A program made the translations under genes and the position numbers. A stretch of 64,000 nucleotides of DNA from Rhodanobacter sp. A1T4 (GTDB lineage Bacteria; Pseudomonadota; Gammaproteobacteria; Xanthomonadales; Rhodanobacteraceae): assembly GCF_014207185.1 (NCBI RefSeq), contig NZ_JACHCP010000002.1, positions 124,001 through 188,000 of the forward strand, written 5' to 3'. Positions 47,001 to 56,577 of this stretch are shown one piece after another (the first letter of the stretch is position 1; every line of letters starts with the position of its first letter). Under the pieces are notes generated by a model. The model was not told the origin of the DNA, ran no database searches, and saw only the letters and a program-made list of their open reading frames with translations.

Positions 47001-47725
47001 CACGCTTCGGCGACGCTGTCCACAAGGTGCTGGAGTTGGCACGCCCTGCCCCCGTCTGGCCCGAGCAGCGCCAGCTGCTTAACACCCAGCTCACCGCACA
47101 AGCGATCAAAGCCGACAGTCTGTCGCCGGATGAAGTCGCGGAGCGTGTGGGGAGAATGGTCGACCGTGTTCGTCAGAGTGACCTTGGCGACGGCTTGCGG
47201 CTGATCGACATTCCCGCCGATCAGCGTGTGGTCGAATTCGAATTCCAGTTTCCGGTACAGCATGTCGCCGTTGCCCAGTTGCGCCGGCTATGCGTCGCCC
47301 ACGATCAGCCGGATGTGGTGCCTGCCAGCCTCGATACCACCACGCTCAACGGCATGTTGACCGGCTTTGCCGACCTGATCGTGCAATGGGATGGATGCTT
47401 TCATGTGCTCGATTACAAGACCAACTGGCTCGGCACGAGGTTGCAGGATTATCAGGGATCGTCGCTCAACGTGGCCATGGCCGAACACCATTATCCGCTG
47501 CAGGCCCTGCTCTATACCGTGGCACTGCATCGTTATCTGCGCCAGCGAATGGACGGCTATACCGCTGCTCAGCATCTCGGCGACAGCTGGTATTTGTTTG
47601 TGCGTGCGATCGGGCTGGAACCCGAGGAGCGAAAAGACCTTGGCATATGGCGGCACCGCTGGCCGGAGGCCTTGATCGAGGCGCTGGACGACGCCTTCGC
47701 CGGTATGCAGGAAGTGGCGGCATGA
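44081..47725 (+). CDS. recB: Exodeoxyribonuclease V, RecB subunit
   Basis: A 3'-5' helicase and the only nuclease of RecBCD. 1,214 aa. Walker A is EASAGTGKT (29-37). UvrD-type motifs include LVTTFTDAAAQELRERLRRR, LIDEFQDTDQRQFAIFDRI, VMIGDPKQAIYSFRGGDI and LLTIHASKGLEFPIVFLP. The C-terminal nuclease has GDAVHKVLELA, a catalytic Asp in NGMLTGFADLI, and the D-Y-K motif in FHVLDYKTNWLG. Coupled to recC and recD by 4-bp ATGA overlaps, ensuring balanced subunits. Confidence 0.94.
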   Translation: MISTSTINTTTPTALDWQRMPLHGRILIEASAGTGKTWNIGVIYLRLLLERELRVEQILVTTFTDAAAQELRERLRRRLIEAERWLLDSTATDSVAADDHSLENYLAALCTDQESRRRALRKIQLARADLDRAPVSTIHALCQRIQRDYPLESGAAFASDKLFDEQQLLRECVEDFWRRRYLVGTVDPREAALLLKDGPEKLLWDLAVVANSPDAKIESGGLEYLQKSIAALCTEETATELLRLAENKKLFAPRVRALSGLLKDVAQLLKSGDTNSIEDSLASLFKDKLDPANIAKQESAGHPGALSRHPLIIALQEIDSLLSLRIIFTRGAVLADAAHACRDELPRRAHQRHVLTFSMLIDAVYQRLCSEPADSTLADRLFEAFPVALIDEFQDTDQRQFAIFDRIYRERGTLVMIGDPKQAIYSFRGGDIAAYLRASAQANQRFSLATNHRSSSALVEAMNALYGHTDGGFDHSQIRYQRVSAADKTNKQPYTVNGEAVTRPLIIHDFRGDAIDKKGQPLSSATALEPLALDDCADRIVELLNDPQHQIDGKRVSPGDIAVLLSTNTQIVALRARLVARGVPCVGSGRGNIFAGDVARELALILYAVLHADDDKAVRGALATALLGATLDQFHAWQSDAATFERELERFESWRALIRTRGVLALIDALLAERATVLLALPEGERVLTDLRHLGELLAAEESGLQGLDGLYAWLTEMRQEGSDGDAEAADERQLRIESDARRVQLLTIHASKGLEFPIVFLPLIWRVGDRSGTRSPSVLRYHDDAGGRRIDLGSANFIEHRGRHFREDLQERLRLLYVALTRAVHAVHVYWIDRSHGSNPDSFAWRIAAIDPIVLQAQQQLGLEQGEASLQTMADLLPGMMLAPAFDDVPCRYQKRMESNSSRATQTPLPCPRPFQWLHSFSGLSRYAAAAVVIDDSGAADEVGSDIVEVEEEPLLEVADDARLVALYPLRGPRFGDAVHKVLELARPAPVWPEQRQLLNTQLTAQAIKADSLSPDEVAERVGRMVDRVRQSDLGDGLRLIDIPADQRVVEFEFQFPVQHVAVAQLRRLCVAHDQPDVVPASLDTTTLNGMLTGFADLIVQWDGCFHVLDYKTNWLGTRLQDYQGSSLNVAMAEHHYPLQALLYTVALHRYLRQRMDGYTAAQHLGDSWYLFVRAIGLEPEERKDLGIWRHRWPEALIEALDDAFAGMQEVAA

Positions 47726-49575
47726 ACCAGATCACCATGATGGACACGGCACCATCCGATGAGCGCGTCATCGATCAGACCCTTGCGCAGTGGGTGTTCG
47801 CGCGCACAGGCTCGAGTCTCCTCGCGCGCGCCGTCCGCGCAACCAGCACGGCAGAAGGCCAGGGTCACTCGTGTGCATGGCTGGTCGATCCACACACCGG
47901 TGCCGGCTTCGACACAGACGCGGTGGCACTGCTGCGCGATCACGACTGGGTTGGCGACGGCCCGCGGTTTACGCCCTTTGTGCTCGATGCTCAACATCGC
48001 TTTTATTTCTGGCGCAACTGGCAGCACGAGTCGAAGCTGGCAACGGCCATTCTGCAACGATGCCGCAATCGCCGTTTGCCGATTGCTGCGAAAACCATGG
48101 CCGATGGTTTGTCGACCCTGTTCAACGACAAACCATCCGGCGCGGACGACTGGCAGCGCGCCGCCGTCGCGGCGGTTCCCGGCACGCATTTCTTCGTACT
48201 TACCGGCGGCCCAGGCACAGGCAAAACGACCACTGTTCTGCGCATGCTGTTGATGCTGCTCCGACACGCAGCCGAATGCGGCCTGCCCGCCAGACCTTCG
48301 ATCGCGCTGGCGGCACCCACCGGCAAGGCGGCGCAGCGACTGGTGCAGTCGATTGCCAGGAGCAAGACCGAGCTGCGTGATGTCTGGGGCACGACGGACG
48401 ACAATCCCTTTCGGGAACTGCTGCAGGCCATTCCACACGCCGATGCCCGTACCCTGCATCGCCTGCTCGGCTATCGGCCGATGGACAACACTTTCCATCA
48501 CGGTCGCCAACATCCCCTGGCCGAAGATATCGTCGTGGTCGATGAGGCGTCGATGGTGGACTTGGCGATGATGCGCCAGCTGCTGGAAGCGTTGCGTCCG
48601 GATGCTGTGCTGATTCTGCTTGGCGACCCGAACCAGCTCGCCTCGGTCGATGCCGGTTCGGTGCTCGCCGATATTGTCTCGACAACACCGATCAATCAGT
48701 TGCCATCGGCAATGGTCCATCTGCTGGAGCCGCTAGTGCAGCAGGTGCCGAACACCTCAGACAGCCATGCACCTCTTGCTGGCCACGTACTGACGCTCAC
48801 ACACACCTGGCGCGCGGGCAGCGGCCTGCAGCGCGGTATCGAGGCGCTGCGCAACACACCCGATCCGGTGTGGCTGGATGCCTTGTTGGCGCAGCGCGCC
48901 GATGGCGATCTGCATCTGCGCCATTGCATCGACAATGATACCTTGCGGACATGCATCGATGCATGGATCGAGCGTCACGCCGAGGCGCTGCGATCGCTGC
49001 TGACAGAAACCGTTACTCCAGATGCCGCGCTGCAAGTTCTGCGTCAGCTGCAAATACTCTGCGCGCTGCGCGATGGCGCGTTCGGTGCACAAGGTATCAA
49101 CGCACTGATGACTCGTCGACTCGGCACGCGGTTCGGCCTCGACGTCAGTCATACCTGGCATCACGGAAGACCAGTGATCATCACCCGCAACGATTACACG
49201 CGCGGCCTGTTCAACGGTGACGTCGGTATCACGCTGGACGGTACGGATGGACTGCGTGTGTGGTTCGAACTCAGTGACCGCGATGGCAGCAGCGGCCTGC
49301 GCAGCTTTTCTCCACGCGCGCTGCCAGCACACGAAAGTGCGTGGGCTATCACCATTCACCGCAGCCAGGGCTCGGAATACCACAGCGTTGCCGTCGTGCT
49401 GCCACCCGACCCGACCAGCCGTGTGCTAACCCGCGAACTGGTCTATACCGCCATCTCGCGCGCAAGAGATCATGCCGAGATCTGGACCACGGATACGTCG
49501 CTGTGTGCAGCGTTGAGCCGTCCGGTCCAGCGCCAGGGTGGCTTGCGCGAGCGGCTGCAGCCGGGTCAGCCATAG
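47722..49575 (+). CDS. recD: Exodeoxyribonuclease V, RecD subunit
   Basis: The 5'-3' helicase of RecBCD. The ATG at 47722 overlaps the recB stop and gives 617 aa, near the E. coli length; a longer upstream frame is only read-through of recB DNA. Walker A is LTGGPGTGKTTT (around 155-166), followed by ALAAPTGKAAQRL, the DEAS box in IVVVDEASMVDL, LLGDPNQLASVDAGSVL and the final SF1B motif AWAITIHRSQGSEY with TAISRAR. The last gene of recCBD; it converges on the pilin operon. Confidence 0.94.
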   Translation: MNQITMMDTAPSDERVIDQTLAQWVFARTGSSLLARAVRATSTAEGQGHSCAWLVDPHTGAGFDTDAVALLRDHDWVGDGPRFTPFVLDAQHRFYFWRNWQHESKLATAILQRCRNRRLPIAAKTMADGLSTLFNDKPSGADDWQRAAVAAVPGTHFFVLTGGPGTGKTTTVLRMLLMLLRHAAECGLPARPSIALAAPTGKAAQRLVQSIARSKTELRDVWGTTDDNPFRELLQAIPHADARTLHRLLGYRPMDNTFHHGRQHPLAEDIVVVDEASMVDLAMMRQLLEALRPDAVLILLGDPNQLASVDAGSVLADIVSTTPINQLPSAMVHLLEPLVQQVPNTSDSHAPLAGHVLTLTHTWRAGSGLQRGIEALRNTPDPVWLDALLAQRADGDLHLRHCIDNDTLRTCIDAWIERHAEALRSLLTETVTPDAALQVLRQLQILCALRDGAFGAQGINALMTRRLGTRFGLDVSHTWHHGRPVIITRNDYTRGLFNGDVGITLDGTDGLRVWFELSDRDGSSGLRSFSPRALPAHESAWAITIHRSQGSEYHSVAVVLPPDPTSRVLTRELVYTAISRARDHAEIWTTDTSLCAALSRPVQRQGGLRERLQPGQP

Positions 49576-49689
49576 CGGGGCTTCAATATTCGCAGAAGCC
49601 GTTCGAGATGCCATGTACGAATGCTTGCGCCGTTGTTTCACACCTCGGCGAGCCGGCACGTCAGTGTCAGTCCTTCGGTGCAGACCGGC

Positions 49690-50295
49690 TCAGCTTGGCG
49701 TGCAAGATGCACCAGCCGCCAACGTCTTCGTTTGCACGCTGCCGGAGCCGTTCACGTCCAGCTCGACGCCCGGTACTGCCGTGGTGCTGCTGCTATTCCC
49801 GCTGGAAGTGCTATCGCTGTAGCAGGCTACGATACTTAGCGTGGGCGAGGTCGTGGCAGATTTCAGCTGGCCTTGCTGACCGAAGGTCACGATCTCGGCG
49901 CTCCTGGACTGGATCGACACGCCAGTACGCGCCGTAGTGGCACGCAGCAAGATCGACTTAGTCGAGTCGTAAGCCTTGTTGGCGGATACGACACCCGCCG
50001 GATCGGTGTAGACAAGCCAGCCTGGACCGAATGCCTGACCTCCTGCCGTGCAGCTCGCGCCATCCGCACTTGGACATAGGGATACCAGCTGGCCGCGGGT
50101 GATCGCCTCGGTGCGCGCATACGATAAGCTGGCCAGTATTTCGTTGCCGGCCGAACTGACCTGGTTACGATGGATCACGTCACGGAAACTGGATACGGTG
50201 ATCACCAGCAAGATTGCCGCCACCGTAATCGTGGTCATCAGTTCGAGCAGGCTGAAACCATGCTGACGAGCTGGCTTGTTGATCATCATGCTCAC
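49690..50295 (-). CDS. fimT: Type IV pilus minor pilin, FimT/GspH family
   Basis: A pseudopilin that helps prime pilus assembly. 201 aa; GTG at 50295 overlaps the pilE stop (an ATG at 50289 is an alternative). A prepilin leader ends at Gly before FSLLELMTTITVAAILLVIT, with Glu at +5 as required for methylation and assembly. The C-terminal GspH-type beta domain (about 60-200) has two Cys in the final third that may form a disulfide. It is the last gene of the minor-pilin operon, whereas fimT/fimU usually comes first. Confidence 0.87.
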   Translation of the reverse strand: MSMMINKPARQHGFSLLELMTTITVAAILLVITVSSFRDVIHRNQVSSAGNEILASLSYARTEAITRGQLVSLCPSADGASCTAGGQAFGPGWLVYTDPAGVVSANKAYDSTKSILLRATTARTGVSIQSRSAEIVTFGQQGQLKSATTSPTLSIVACYSDSTSSGNSSSTTAVPGVELDVNGSGSVQTKTLAAGASCTPS

Positions 50296-50717
50296 CAGCA
50301 GCTGCCATTGGTGTTGTAGGTGGCATCGGTCGGCGTTGGCAACTTGGTACCCGTGTTGTCGATCGACAACGTTCCGCAGACGTCCTTTGCCTGCGAACTG
50401 ACCGGGGTAGCCCGGGCAAGGAACGATGAACTGATGCCGCCCGGAAACGTCACGGCAACGGAGTAATAGCCTTTCTCCGAAATCGCCGGGTCGTCATAGC
50501 CCAATCCCGGTGTGCCACTAAGCGTGCCGTATTGATTGTATGTCGCATAATTTCGCTCCTGCGCATTGGCGATATGCAGCAGCAGTGCCTGGCCATCCGC
50601 GCGGCGGGCACGGTATGCATAGCGGCCATACGCTGGAATCGCGATGGCGGCGAGGATCGCAATAATCCCCACCACAATCATCAGTTCGATCAGGGTAAAG
50701 CCACGCGCACGTGCCAT
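50292..50717 (-). CDS. pilE: Type IV minor pilin PilE
   Basis: A small minor pilin of the pilVWXY1E set. The ATG at 50717 gives 140 aa with the short leader MARARG before FTLIELMIVVGIIAILAAIA, a textbook prepilin cleavage and N-terminal helix with Glu at +5. The C-terminal part has a Cys pair around CGTLSIDNTGTK and the final SCW, fitting the D-region disulfide loop. An ATG at 50750, overlapping the pilY1 stop, would give a 17-residue leader and is a possible alternative. Confidence 0.9.
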   Translation of the reverse strand: MARARGFTLIELMIVVGIIAILAAIAIPAYGRYAYRARRADGQALLLHIANAQERNYATYNQYGTLSGTPGLGYDDPAISEKGYYSVAVTFPGGISSSFLARATPVSSQAKDVCGTLSIDNTGTKLPTPTDATYNTNGSCW

Positions 50718-50739
50718 AACCTTTATCCCGTTGCCGACA

Positions 50740-53700
50740 TCATTGGTCATTATTGAGTACTCGCCATGAGCGTCGACGCCAGATTGGTGCGCCTGCACTC
50801 GGTGTTTTCCCCGCCTGTGAGCCACCTTCAAGCGTCAGCCCCGGCAGATAGATCTGACCACCGCCCACGGCCGTGGCGACCGGCAGGAAGCCACCGGTCG
50901 GCGGGTTCTTTACCAGCGCACCAGCCTGCGTGAAGCCCGATGGCCAGCCTGAAATACTGCCGAAGTCCACGCCCGATGCAGCGCCTCCCGTAGCTGCATC
51001 CACAAACATCACTGCACCACGTGGTGCAGGGTCGCAAGGATCGTTGTCTTGCGGAATCAGCGTCGTGATGACGGCATGGTTGGTATCGGACAACGACGTG
51101 GCATCAACCACCACGCGCTCGCCCTTGTCGGTCTGATTGGTGCCATCGTTGATATACAGATTGAAGTACCAGCCGCGGTTCGTTATGCCCGTTCCTGGAT
51201 TCTTTGCAGGCACCGCGTTGGTGGTCAGACCCCGGGTGGAATTTTTCTCGGTCAGCGTCTGTGCCACCAACGGGGTAGCGGCCGCCCCCTCCACCACCAC
51301 GGCCTGACCCGACTGGCCGGAATCGCGAATGCCGTATACCGCCTGCTGTTTGGTATTGCTGTCGATGACGTTGTCGGCACTGGCCAGATACTTGCCTGTG
51401 CCGAACACCACCACCAGACCGCCGCCGATCGGATCGGCGAACAACCGTGGCATCACCGTCACCGGGCGATCCCCGGGATTGGACGAGCGGAAGAAAAGTT
51501 CGGCGTTCCAATCAGTGCTGCTGCCAGTCAGATCGAAACGCCAGATATTGCCCTGCAAATCACCGGCAAATGCCACGTCGTCGATCTGGTCACCCTGATA
51601 GTCACCCAGCATCGGCGTGGTAAGGCCATAGCTCACCACGGTGCCGGTGACGCCGCTGACCGTGGTGGGTGTCTTGATCTCTCTGATCAACGCGCCGGTC
51701 TGTGCATCGAGTACGAACAGCGAGCTGAAATTGTTACTCGCCGCTGCATCCGTGCTGCCGCTGGGTAAATAACCGCCTGGCACCAATACCACCCATTGAC
51801 CGCTGGCCAGCCGCCCGATATTTGGACGGCCAAAGGTGTAACCGAGATTGGCGCCACCCGTACTGGTGTTGTTGAATTCCCAGAGCACTTTCGCACCGGG
51901 TGACGACTCGCTGGCCGACGCGTCGGTGATGTCCAGCGCATAGACACCACGGCCGCCATAACGCAGGCCGCCCACAAGGATGGTGTGCCAGCCCTGGCTG
52001 CTGCCACTGCCAAAATAAACATCACGACTTACCGGAGTACCGTCCACCGATGGCTGGAAGCTGAAGTTGGTCAGCGCAGACCAATTGGTCAGTCGTCCGT
52101 ATGCCGAATGCGGCACATATGCCCAACGCTCCCTGCCTGGGTTCGGCGCCACGTCGACCGTTCCGGGATAAGTGTCATTGGCGGCGCTGGCATCGAACGC
52201 ATGCAGCATGCCATCGTTTGCCGCGACATAGATCGTCGGTGCGCGCGTGGCGTGGTCCGCCTGGAACTTGGCATATCCAGTACCGGCAACTTCTGCCTTG
52301 GCCTCGCTCGACGTAGCCGGCCACATGTTGCGATAGCCGCTGGCTGGCTGCGTCACGTACAGCACCTGTGCGTTCATCACCGCACCCAGGATGTGGTTGC
52401 GCTGGCGGAAGCTAGCGCCCTCCTTGCTCTGGTTACCGCGCAGCCATGCCAGCCGATCCGCGCCTGCCGTACCCGTGCCAAAATTGGAGTCCACCGCGTT
52501 GATCGCGTTGACCGCAGACGTGCCACTGAAGGCCGCACCCTTGTTGGTGCCCACTCCCGTACTGGTCAGTATCACCCGGCTATCGCCGACCTTCGCACGG
52601 GCATCGAGCAGGTCGCGACCGTTCCATATCGCCGTCGTGGAAACCGTGCCATCGGAATTCACCCGATTGGCAGTCAGCGTGCCGGTCCAATCGTTGGTGT
52701 CATAGCCGGCCTGGTAGGTCAATGCCGCAGGACCGAGCACCGACGTACTCAAGCTGGCGGCCACTGCCGTGGTACTGCGCGCAACGATGCTGCTGATGAT
52801 CTTGGTCAACGCGGCGATCAGGTCACTCGGGCTGCTGGCAGCAAAGAACTGGCCGCGACTGTTCAGCGCCGCATGCCACATGTCATCGATCTTCTTGCCG
52901 TCGTCGGTAGCAACCACCGGCGCGGGCCATTGCGTGCCACCCTTGCGCAAGCTGGCGTAGGTGGTGTCGTTGTTGGCCAGCGAGCCGGAGGCGCCGAAGC
53001 CGATCATGTACTGCACGAGATGTGGCCAGCTCGCCGGATCGTTCACCGGGTTCCAGAAGATCTCCTTGTTGTCGCGCGGATCGCTGTTCGCCACCAGCGG
53101 CGTGCCGAACAGGTTCGTCGAGGTATCGGTGATATACGACGCCACTTTGCGGCGATTGGCCTGCGTGGCGAACAGGCTGGTGCCACTGACGCCAGCCTGC
53201 AGATCGCGTGACCAGTAATAGAACGCCAGGTCCGCCATCGTCACCACGGAGTTGCTGGCTTCATTCCAGATGATCCCACTTTCCTTGTCGGCCGTTGAAA
53301 ACGGTCGGCCATCAGGCAGCGAAATGTTCGTGGTGTCGTTGCCGCTGGTCGCTGGCAAAGTAATTCCGGTATCGCCATTCCACATGCCATCGGTCATCTG
53401 GATATGGAAATTCTGCCGGCAGACCAGCTCCTTGCCCGCGTCCCTGTCCCAGTAGGGGTTGCTGTCCACGGCGCCGGTGCGATTGGTGAAATACGTGCCC
53501 ACCAATTTCGCCGCCGAACGATTCGGCGTGCCACCACTGGCCGTCGTGGCAAACAGCCAGTTGTAGAACTTGGTGCGTGCATTGTTGGTCGTGGTGTCAT
53601 CCACGAACTTGTAGATTGCCGTGCTGTTGCTCAGGTTGTTTGAATTGATGTTCTGCCACGCAACGCGCACGCTCTTGTCGAATGGCGCATAGGCACGCGA

Positions 53701-54474
53701 GATCGCTGTCACCGCAGCCATCGTGCGAGTGCGGTAATACGAATACCAGTTCGCGAAATTCTTCTGATCTGCAGCCGAAGTCAGCGCCACCCAGGTCCAA
53801 CTACCGCTTGTGTAAAGAGCGTTTGTAGCCGCCGTATTGAGTTGGCCTTTCGCATCCAGGGGCAGGCTGGCCTTGGTGCCGTTGTACTTGTAGTAGCCCG
53901 CACCGATTTTTCCGCAAAAGGAGACACTGCTCAGATCACGCGTGTTCTGGCTGCTACCGGAGGTCAGTACAGCAACCGGACTGACCGGGCGATTGATCTG
54001 AATGCCGTTGTCCCAGGCTTTCGTATACGACGAATCCGGCATCGCCGTGGTGCCATCCGCCTTCAATGGCGGGGCATAGGTATTGTCCGGATTGAAATAA
54101 ACACCGTTCATGCTCCATGCGCGCGGATCGGTTGGATCCGTGATGCCCGGCGTGATCACACCGGCGCAAAGATATGGGCCAGCCTGCGAGCGATAGGTGA
54201 TATTTGCCGAAGCACTCTGGTCGGTATCACTGGCCGTGTTCCAGCCCGCGCCGGTATACGGTCGCTGATCCGGCGAGTGATGCCAGTTCATCGAACCCGA
54301 ATCATCGAAGGTCAGCACCAGATTCGGCGCCACCGTGGTGCTGGCCTCCGGCGGCGTGGTACTCAGATCCACCGTACCGGCCAAGGAAGCACCCGAGAAA
54401 CCGGCCGCAAGGGTCATAACCAGACCGCTCAGACAGGCGGTCACACGCCCATGTATGGAGTTAGCACTGCGCAT
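50740..54474 (-). CDS. pilY1: Type IV pilus tip adhesin/assembly protein PilY1
   Basis: A large exported protein found at the pilus tip, needed for pilus assembly and surface sensing. The ATG at 54474 gives 1,244 aa with GAGG upstream; the longer frame lacks sense. Residues 1-32 are a signal peptide. The N-terminal part holds a von Willebrand A-like region with a MIDAS motif D-D-S-G-S (57-61). The C-terminal about 550 residues form the conserved PilY1 beta-propeller: YVAANDGMLHAFDAS, GGRGVYALDIT, and the calcium-loop-like GDYQGDQIDDVAFAGD before LQGNIWRFDL (about residue 955). Central gene of the operon, 19 bp after pilX. Confidence 0.93.
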   Translation of the reverse strand: MRSANSIHGRVTACLSGLVMTLAAGFSGASLAGTVDLSTTPPEASTTVAPNLVLTFDDSGSMNWHHSPDQRPYTGAGWNTASDTDQSASANITYRSQAGPYLCAGVITPGITDPTDPRAWSMNGVYFNPDNTYAPPLKADGTTAMPDSSYTKAWDNGIQINRPVSPVAVLTSGSSQNTRDLSSVSFCGKIGAGYYKYNGTKASLPLDAKGQLNTAATNALYTSGSWTWVALTSAADQKNFANWYSYYRTRTMAAVTAISRAYAPFDKSVRVAWQNINSNNLSNSTAIYKFVDDTTTNNARTKFYNWLFATTASGGTPNRSAAKLVGTYFTNRTGAVDSNPYWDRDAGKELVCRQNFHIQMTDGMWNGDTGITLPATSGNDTTNISLPDGRPFSTADKESGIIWNEASNSVVTMADLAFYYWSRDLQAGVSGTSLFATQANRRKVASYITDTSTNLFGTPLVANSDPRDNKEIFWNPVNDPASWPHLVQYMIGFGASGSLANNDTTYASLRKGGTQWPAPVVATDDGKKIDDMWHAALNSRGQFFAASSPSDLIAALTKIISSIVARSTTAVAASLSTSVLGPAALTYQAGYDTNDWTGTLTANRVNSDGTVSTTAIWNGRDLLDARAKVGDSRVILTSTGVGTNKGAAFSGTSAVNAINAVDSNFGTGTAGADRLAWLRGNQSKEGASFRQRNHILGAVMNAQVLYVTQPASGYRNMWPATSSEAKAEVAGTGYAKFQADHATRAPTIYVAANDGMLHAFDASAANDTYPGTVDVAPNPGRERWAYVPHSAYGRLTNWSALTNFSFQPSVDGTPVSRDVYFGSGSSQGWHTILVGGLRYGGRGVYALDITDASASESSPGAKVLWEFNNTSTGGANLGYTFGRPNIGRLASGQWVVLVPGGYLPSGSTDAAASNNFSSLFVLDAQTGALIREIKTPTTVSGVTGTVVSYGLTTPMLGDYQGDQIDDVAFAGDLQGNIWRFDLTGSSTDWNAELFFRSSNPGDRPVTVMPRLFADPIGGGLVVVFGTGKYLASADNVIDSNTKQQAVYGIRDSGQSGQAVVVEGAAATPLVAQTLTEKNSTRGLTTNAVPAKNPGTGITNRGWYFNLYINDGTNQTDKGERVVVDATSLSDTNHAVITTLIPQDNDPCDPAPRGAVMFVDAATGGAASGVDFGSISGWPSGFTQAGALVKNPPTGGFLPVATAVGGGQIYLPGLTLEGGSQAGKTPSAGAPIWRRRSWRVLNNDQ

Positions 54475-54493
54475 GATCTTGTAGCCTCGTGAC

Positions 54494-55123
54494 TCAGTTG
54501 CCGGGAGCGGCGTAGGTGCTTTCCAATGTCCGCACCGTGTTTTCACTGCCGCCGGTGGAGCGGGCCGTGACGCGCCATATCCACAGTGCGGTGGACGGTG
54601 TGGAACTGCTGCCGTAAGCGGCGGTGACGCCGCCCTCGATCTGGCTGCCGACACCAGGCGAGGTTTCCTGGCCAAGCCGTTCGATGATGTAGCGTGGATT
54701 CTTCGCCAATTTCGCCACCGGCTTGTGGGCGGCAGCCAAGCTGCTGGAGGCCAATGTGGTGTAGTCGAAGTTGCCGCCATCACCCTTGTATTCCGTCGAG
54801 CCGCTCGTGGGCCAGCCGGCGCCGCTACGGAACGCAGTGACATAACTGCTCGGATTGATCGCATCAAAGGCGTAACAGTTAGCCAGGGAATCGCTCGGGC
54901 AGTTCAAGCGGATACCTCGCGCTGGAAGACTCCACAGGCGCCACTCCGCTCCGCGCAATGCAGCTTCCGCACCGATCTCGGCCAGTTGCGCATTGCGCAA
55001 ACCACCTGCCATGCGTTCCTGCAGCAGCGAACGGCTCGAGGCACTGATCGCCAGGAGGGTCAACAACATCAGGAAGATCAGCGCCACGACCATCACCGCG
55101 CCTTGCTGGGTACGCGGGAACAT
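54494..55123 (-). CDS. pilX: Type IV pilus minor pilin PilX
   Basis: 209 aa from the ATG at 55123, preceded by GAGGAG. The leader MFPRTQQG is followed by AVMVVALIFLMLLTLLAISA, the PilX N-terminal helix, which lacks the usual Glu at +5 as is normal for PilX. Then comes SSRSLLQERMAGGLRNAQLA, a family signature. The C-terminal half is a small pilin-type domain. An in-frame start near the pilW stop (55252) exists but would add about 43 unlikely residues before the leader. Confidence 0.9.
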   Translation of the reverse strand: MFPRTQQGAVMVVALIFLMLLTLLAISASSRSLLQERMAGGLRNAQLAEIGAEAALRGAEWRLWSLPARGIRLNCPSDSLANCYAFDAINPSSYVTAFRSGAGWPTSGSTEYKGDGGNFDYTTLASSSLAAAHKPVAKLAKNPRYIIERLGQETSPGVGSQIEGGVTAAYGSSSTPSTALWIWRVTARSTGGSENTVRTLESTYAAPGN

Positions 55124-55248
55124 ACTGACTCCTCGAGCATTCCTCCCCGGATGCTGGAAAGCGTTGGGGGTAGCTGCAGACGCCTTTATCGGCGAAAAGG
55201 TTTGTTGGCTTATGCGAAAAAATGGGGGCACGACGAATTCCTCGCAGA

Positions 55249-56577
55249 TCACGGGTTGTAGTTACGCAGGGAAACCATTGCGCTGAACTCGCGGCGCAGC
55301 ACTGGATTGGCGAAGCCCTGCTCGACCGGCTTGACCACGCGGCCGGCATCGTCCGGCGCCTTGGGTTCGGTGATCTTGTCGGCCACATAGGTGTAGCTCA
55401 GTTCATTCGGAGTGAGCGTATAGAGCGGTACCTGCCCATCCATCAAGATGTGTACCTCGATGCTCTTGACTGCGCGCCACAGACAACCCGCGGGATTGCT
55501 GGCCGGTGCACTGCTGTCGACACTCGGTACCGATGCAGGACAGTTGATAGCGCCGTTGACACGGGTATCCACGCCGGACGCACTGAGATAACGCGTACTG
55601 CCGTTGCTGTCCTCCACGCCGTAGAGAAAATCCAGTCGTTCCACTCCGCGCACGACCTCTTCACTGGTACCGTTGACACGACGCATCAACGCTCCGACTT
55701 TGCGTCCATTGCCGTCATCGATGACCTGCAGAAAATACGTCACAGTGAGCAGGTCGGTATTCAGATCGAACAACCTTGGTGCCGACTGCAGCTGCTGATT
55801 GATCGGAGAGCTTTCAGAAAAATTATCCGCAGCACGCACATTCAACACGCCCGACGACGGGGCGTCGACCGCAAAGATCTGCGCATTGGAGCAATCAGCA
55901 AGCATGGCGAGGTGGCCCGCTTGGAACTCTGACAAGGCCGGCTCACCAGTCGCCGGTTTCAGCGTGACGCTCTTCAGCTTGCCGTTGCTATCAGCACTGA
56001 CCGTGCTGTTGATCCCATCCAGCGTCCAGCCACGTGAGGGACTCATGTAGCGCAGCGTAAGTACGCTGGCACCGACAACACGTGCGCCGACACTTGTTCC
56101 CATGGTTTTTAAAAACGTTGCAGGCACGTCCGGCGTACATGGGGAAGTCTTGCTGCAGTCATAGCCGCGCATGGACAGGAACGCGGGTAAGTAATACGGC
56201 GCAACAGGCGTTGCGGGATACGGCGCGACATTCCAATTCGTGGTGACGTCGCTCAGCGCACCCAGCAGATCCTTGGCATAGACCTTGGGTGAACGCAGGC
56301 CGTCCATATACAGATTGTTGCTACCTGTATTGCTGGCGACCCCGCCGGTATTGCTGCAGTACTGGCCATTGGCCATGCGCAGGTCGTTGCTGAGTCGGGT
56401 GATGGCAAAACGTCCCTCTTCCTGCAAGAGCGCCAACTGGGTTTGCGCCTTGTTGCTGTTGGAAGTAGAGGCGAACACGGTGACGATGCCGGCTGCCACC
56501 AGCAGTCCCAGCACCATCGCCACCATCAGTTCGATCAGGGTGATGCCGTGCTGTTTGTGCGCAGAGAAGTGGCCCAT
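55249..56577 (-). CDS. pilW: Type IV pilus minor pilin PilW
   Basis: 442 aa from the ATG at 56577, which shares one base with the pilV stop (TGATG), so translation is coupled. The leader ends at Gly before ITLIELMVAMVLGLLVAAGI, with Glu at +5. The following LQEEGRFAITRLSNDLRMA is characteristic of PilW. The long C-terminal domain contains several Cys and Ser/Asn-rich loops. It acts with PilV and PilX as a pilus-priming complex. Confidence 0.92.
   Translation of the reverse strand: MGHFSAHKQHGITLIELMVAMVLGLLVAAGIVTVFASTSNSNKAQTQLALLQEEGRFAITRLSNDLRMANGQYCSNTGGVASNTGSNNLYMDGLRSPKVYAKDLLGALSDVTTNWNVAPYPATPVAPYYLPAFLSMRGYDCSKTSPCTPDVPATFLKTMGTSVGARVVGASVLTLRYMSPSRGWTLDGINSTVSADSNGKLKSVTLKPATGEPALSEFQAGHLAMLADCSNAQIFAVDAPSSGVLNVRAADNFSESSPINQQLQSAPRLFDLNTDLLTVTYFLQVIDDGNGRKVGALMRRVNGTSEEVVRGVERLDFLYGVEDSNGSTRYLSASGVDTRVNGAINCPASVPSVDSSAPASNPAGCLWRAVKSIEVHILMDGQVPLYTLTPNELSYTYVADKITEPKAPDDAGRVVKPVEQGFANPVLRREFSAMVSLRNYNP

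Noticed and set aside
51985-53211. Plus-strand frame of 408 codons opposite pilY1
   Set aside because: Shadow frame of pilY1, no domain, Arg/His-rich composition.
54475-54867. N-terminal extension of pilY1 (131 codons)
   Set aside because: It overlaps pilX, is Arg/Pro/Ala-rich shadow sequence, and a signal peptide with ribosome site begins at 54474.
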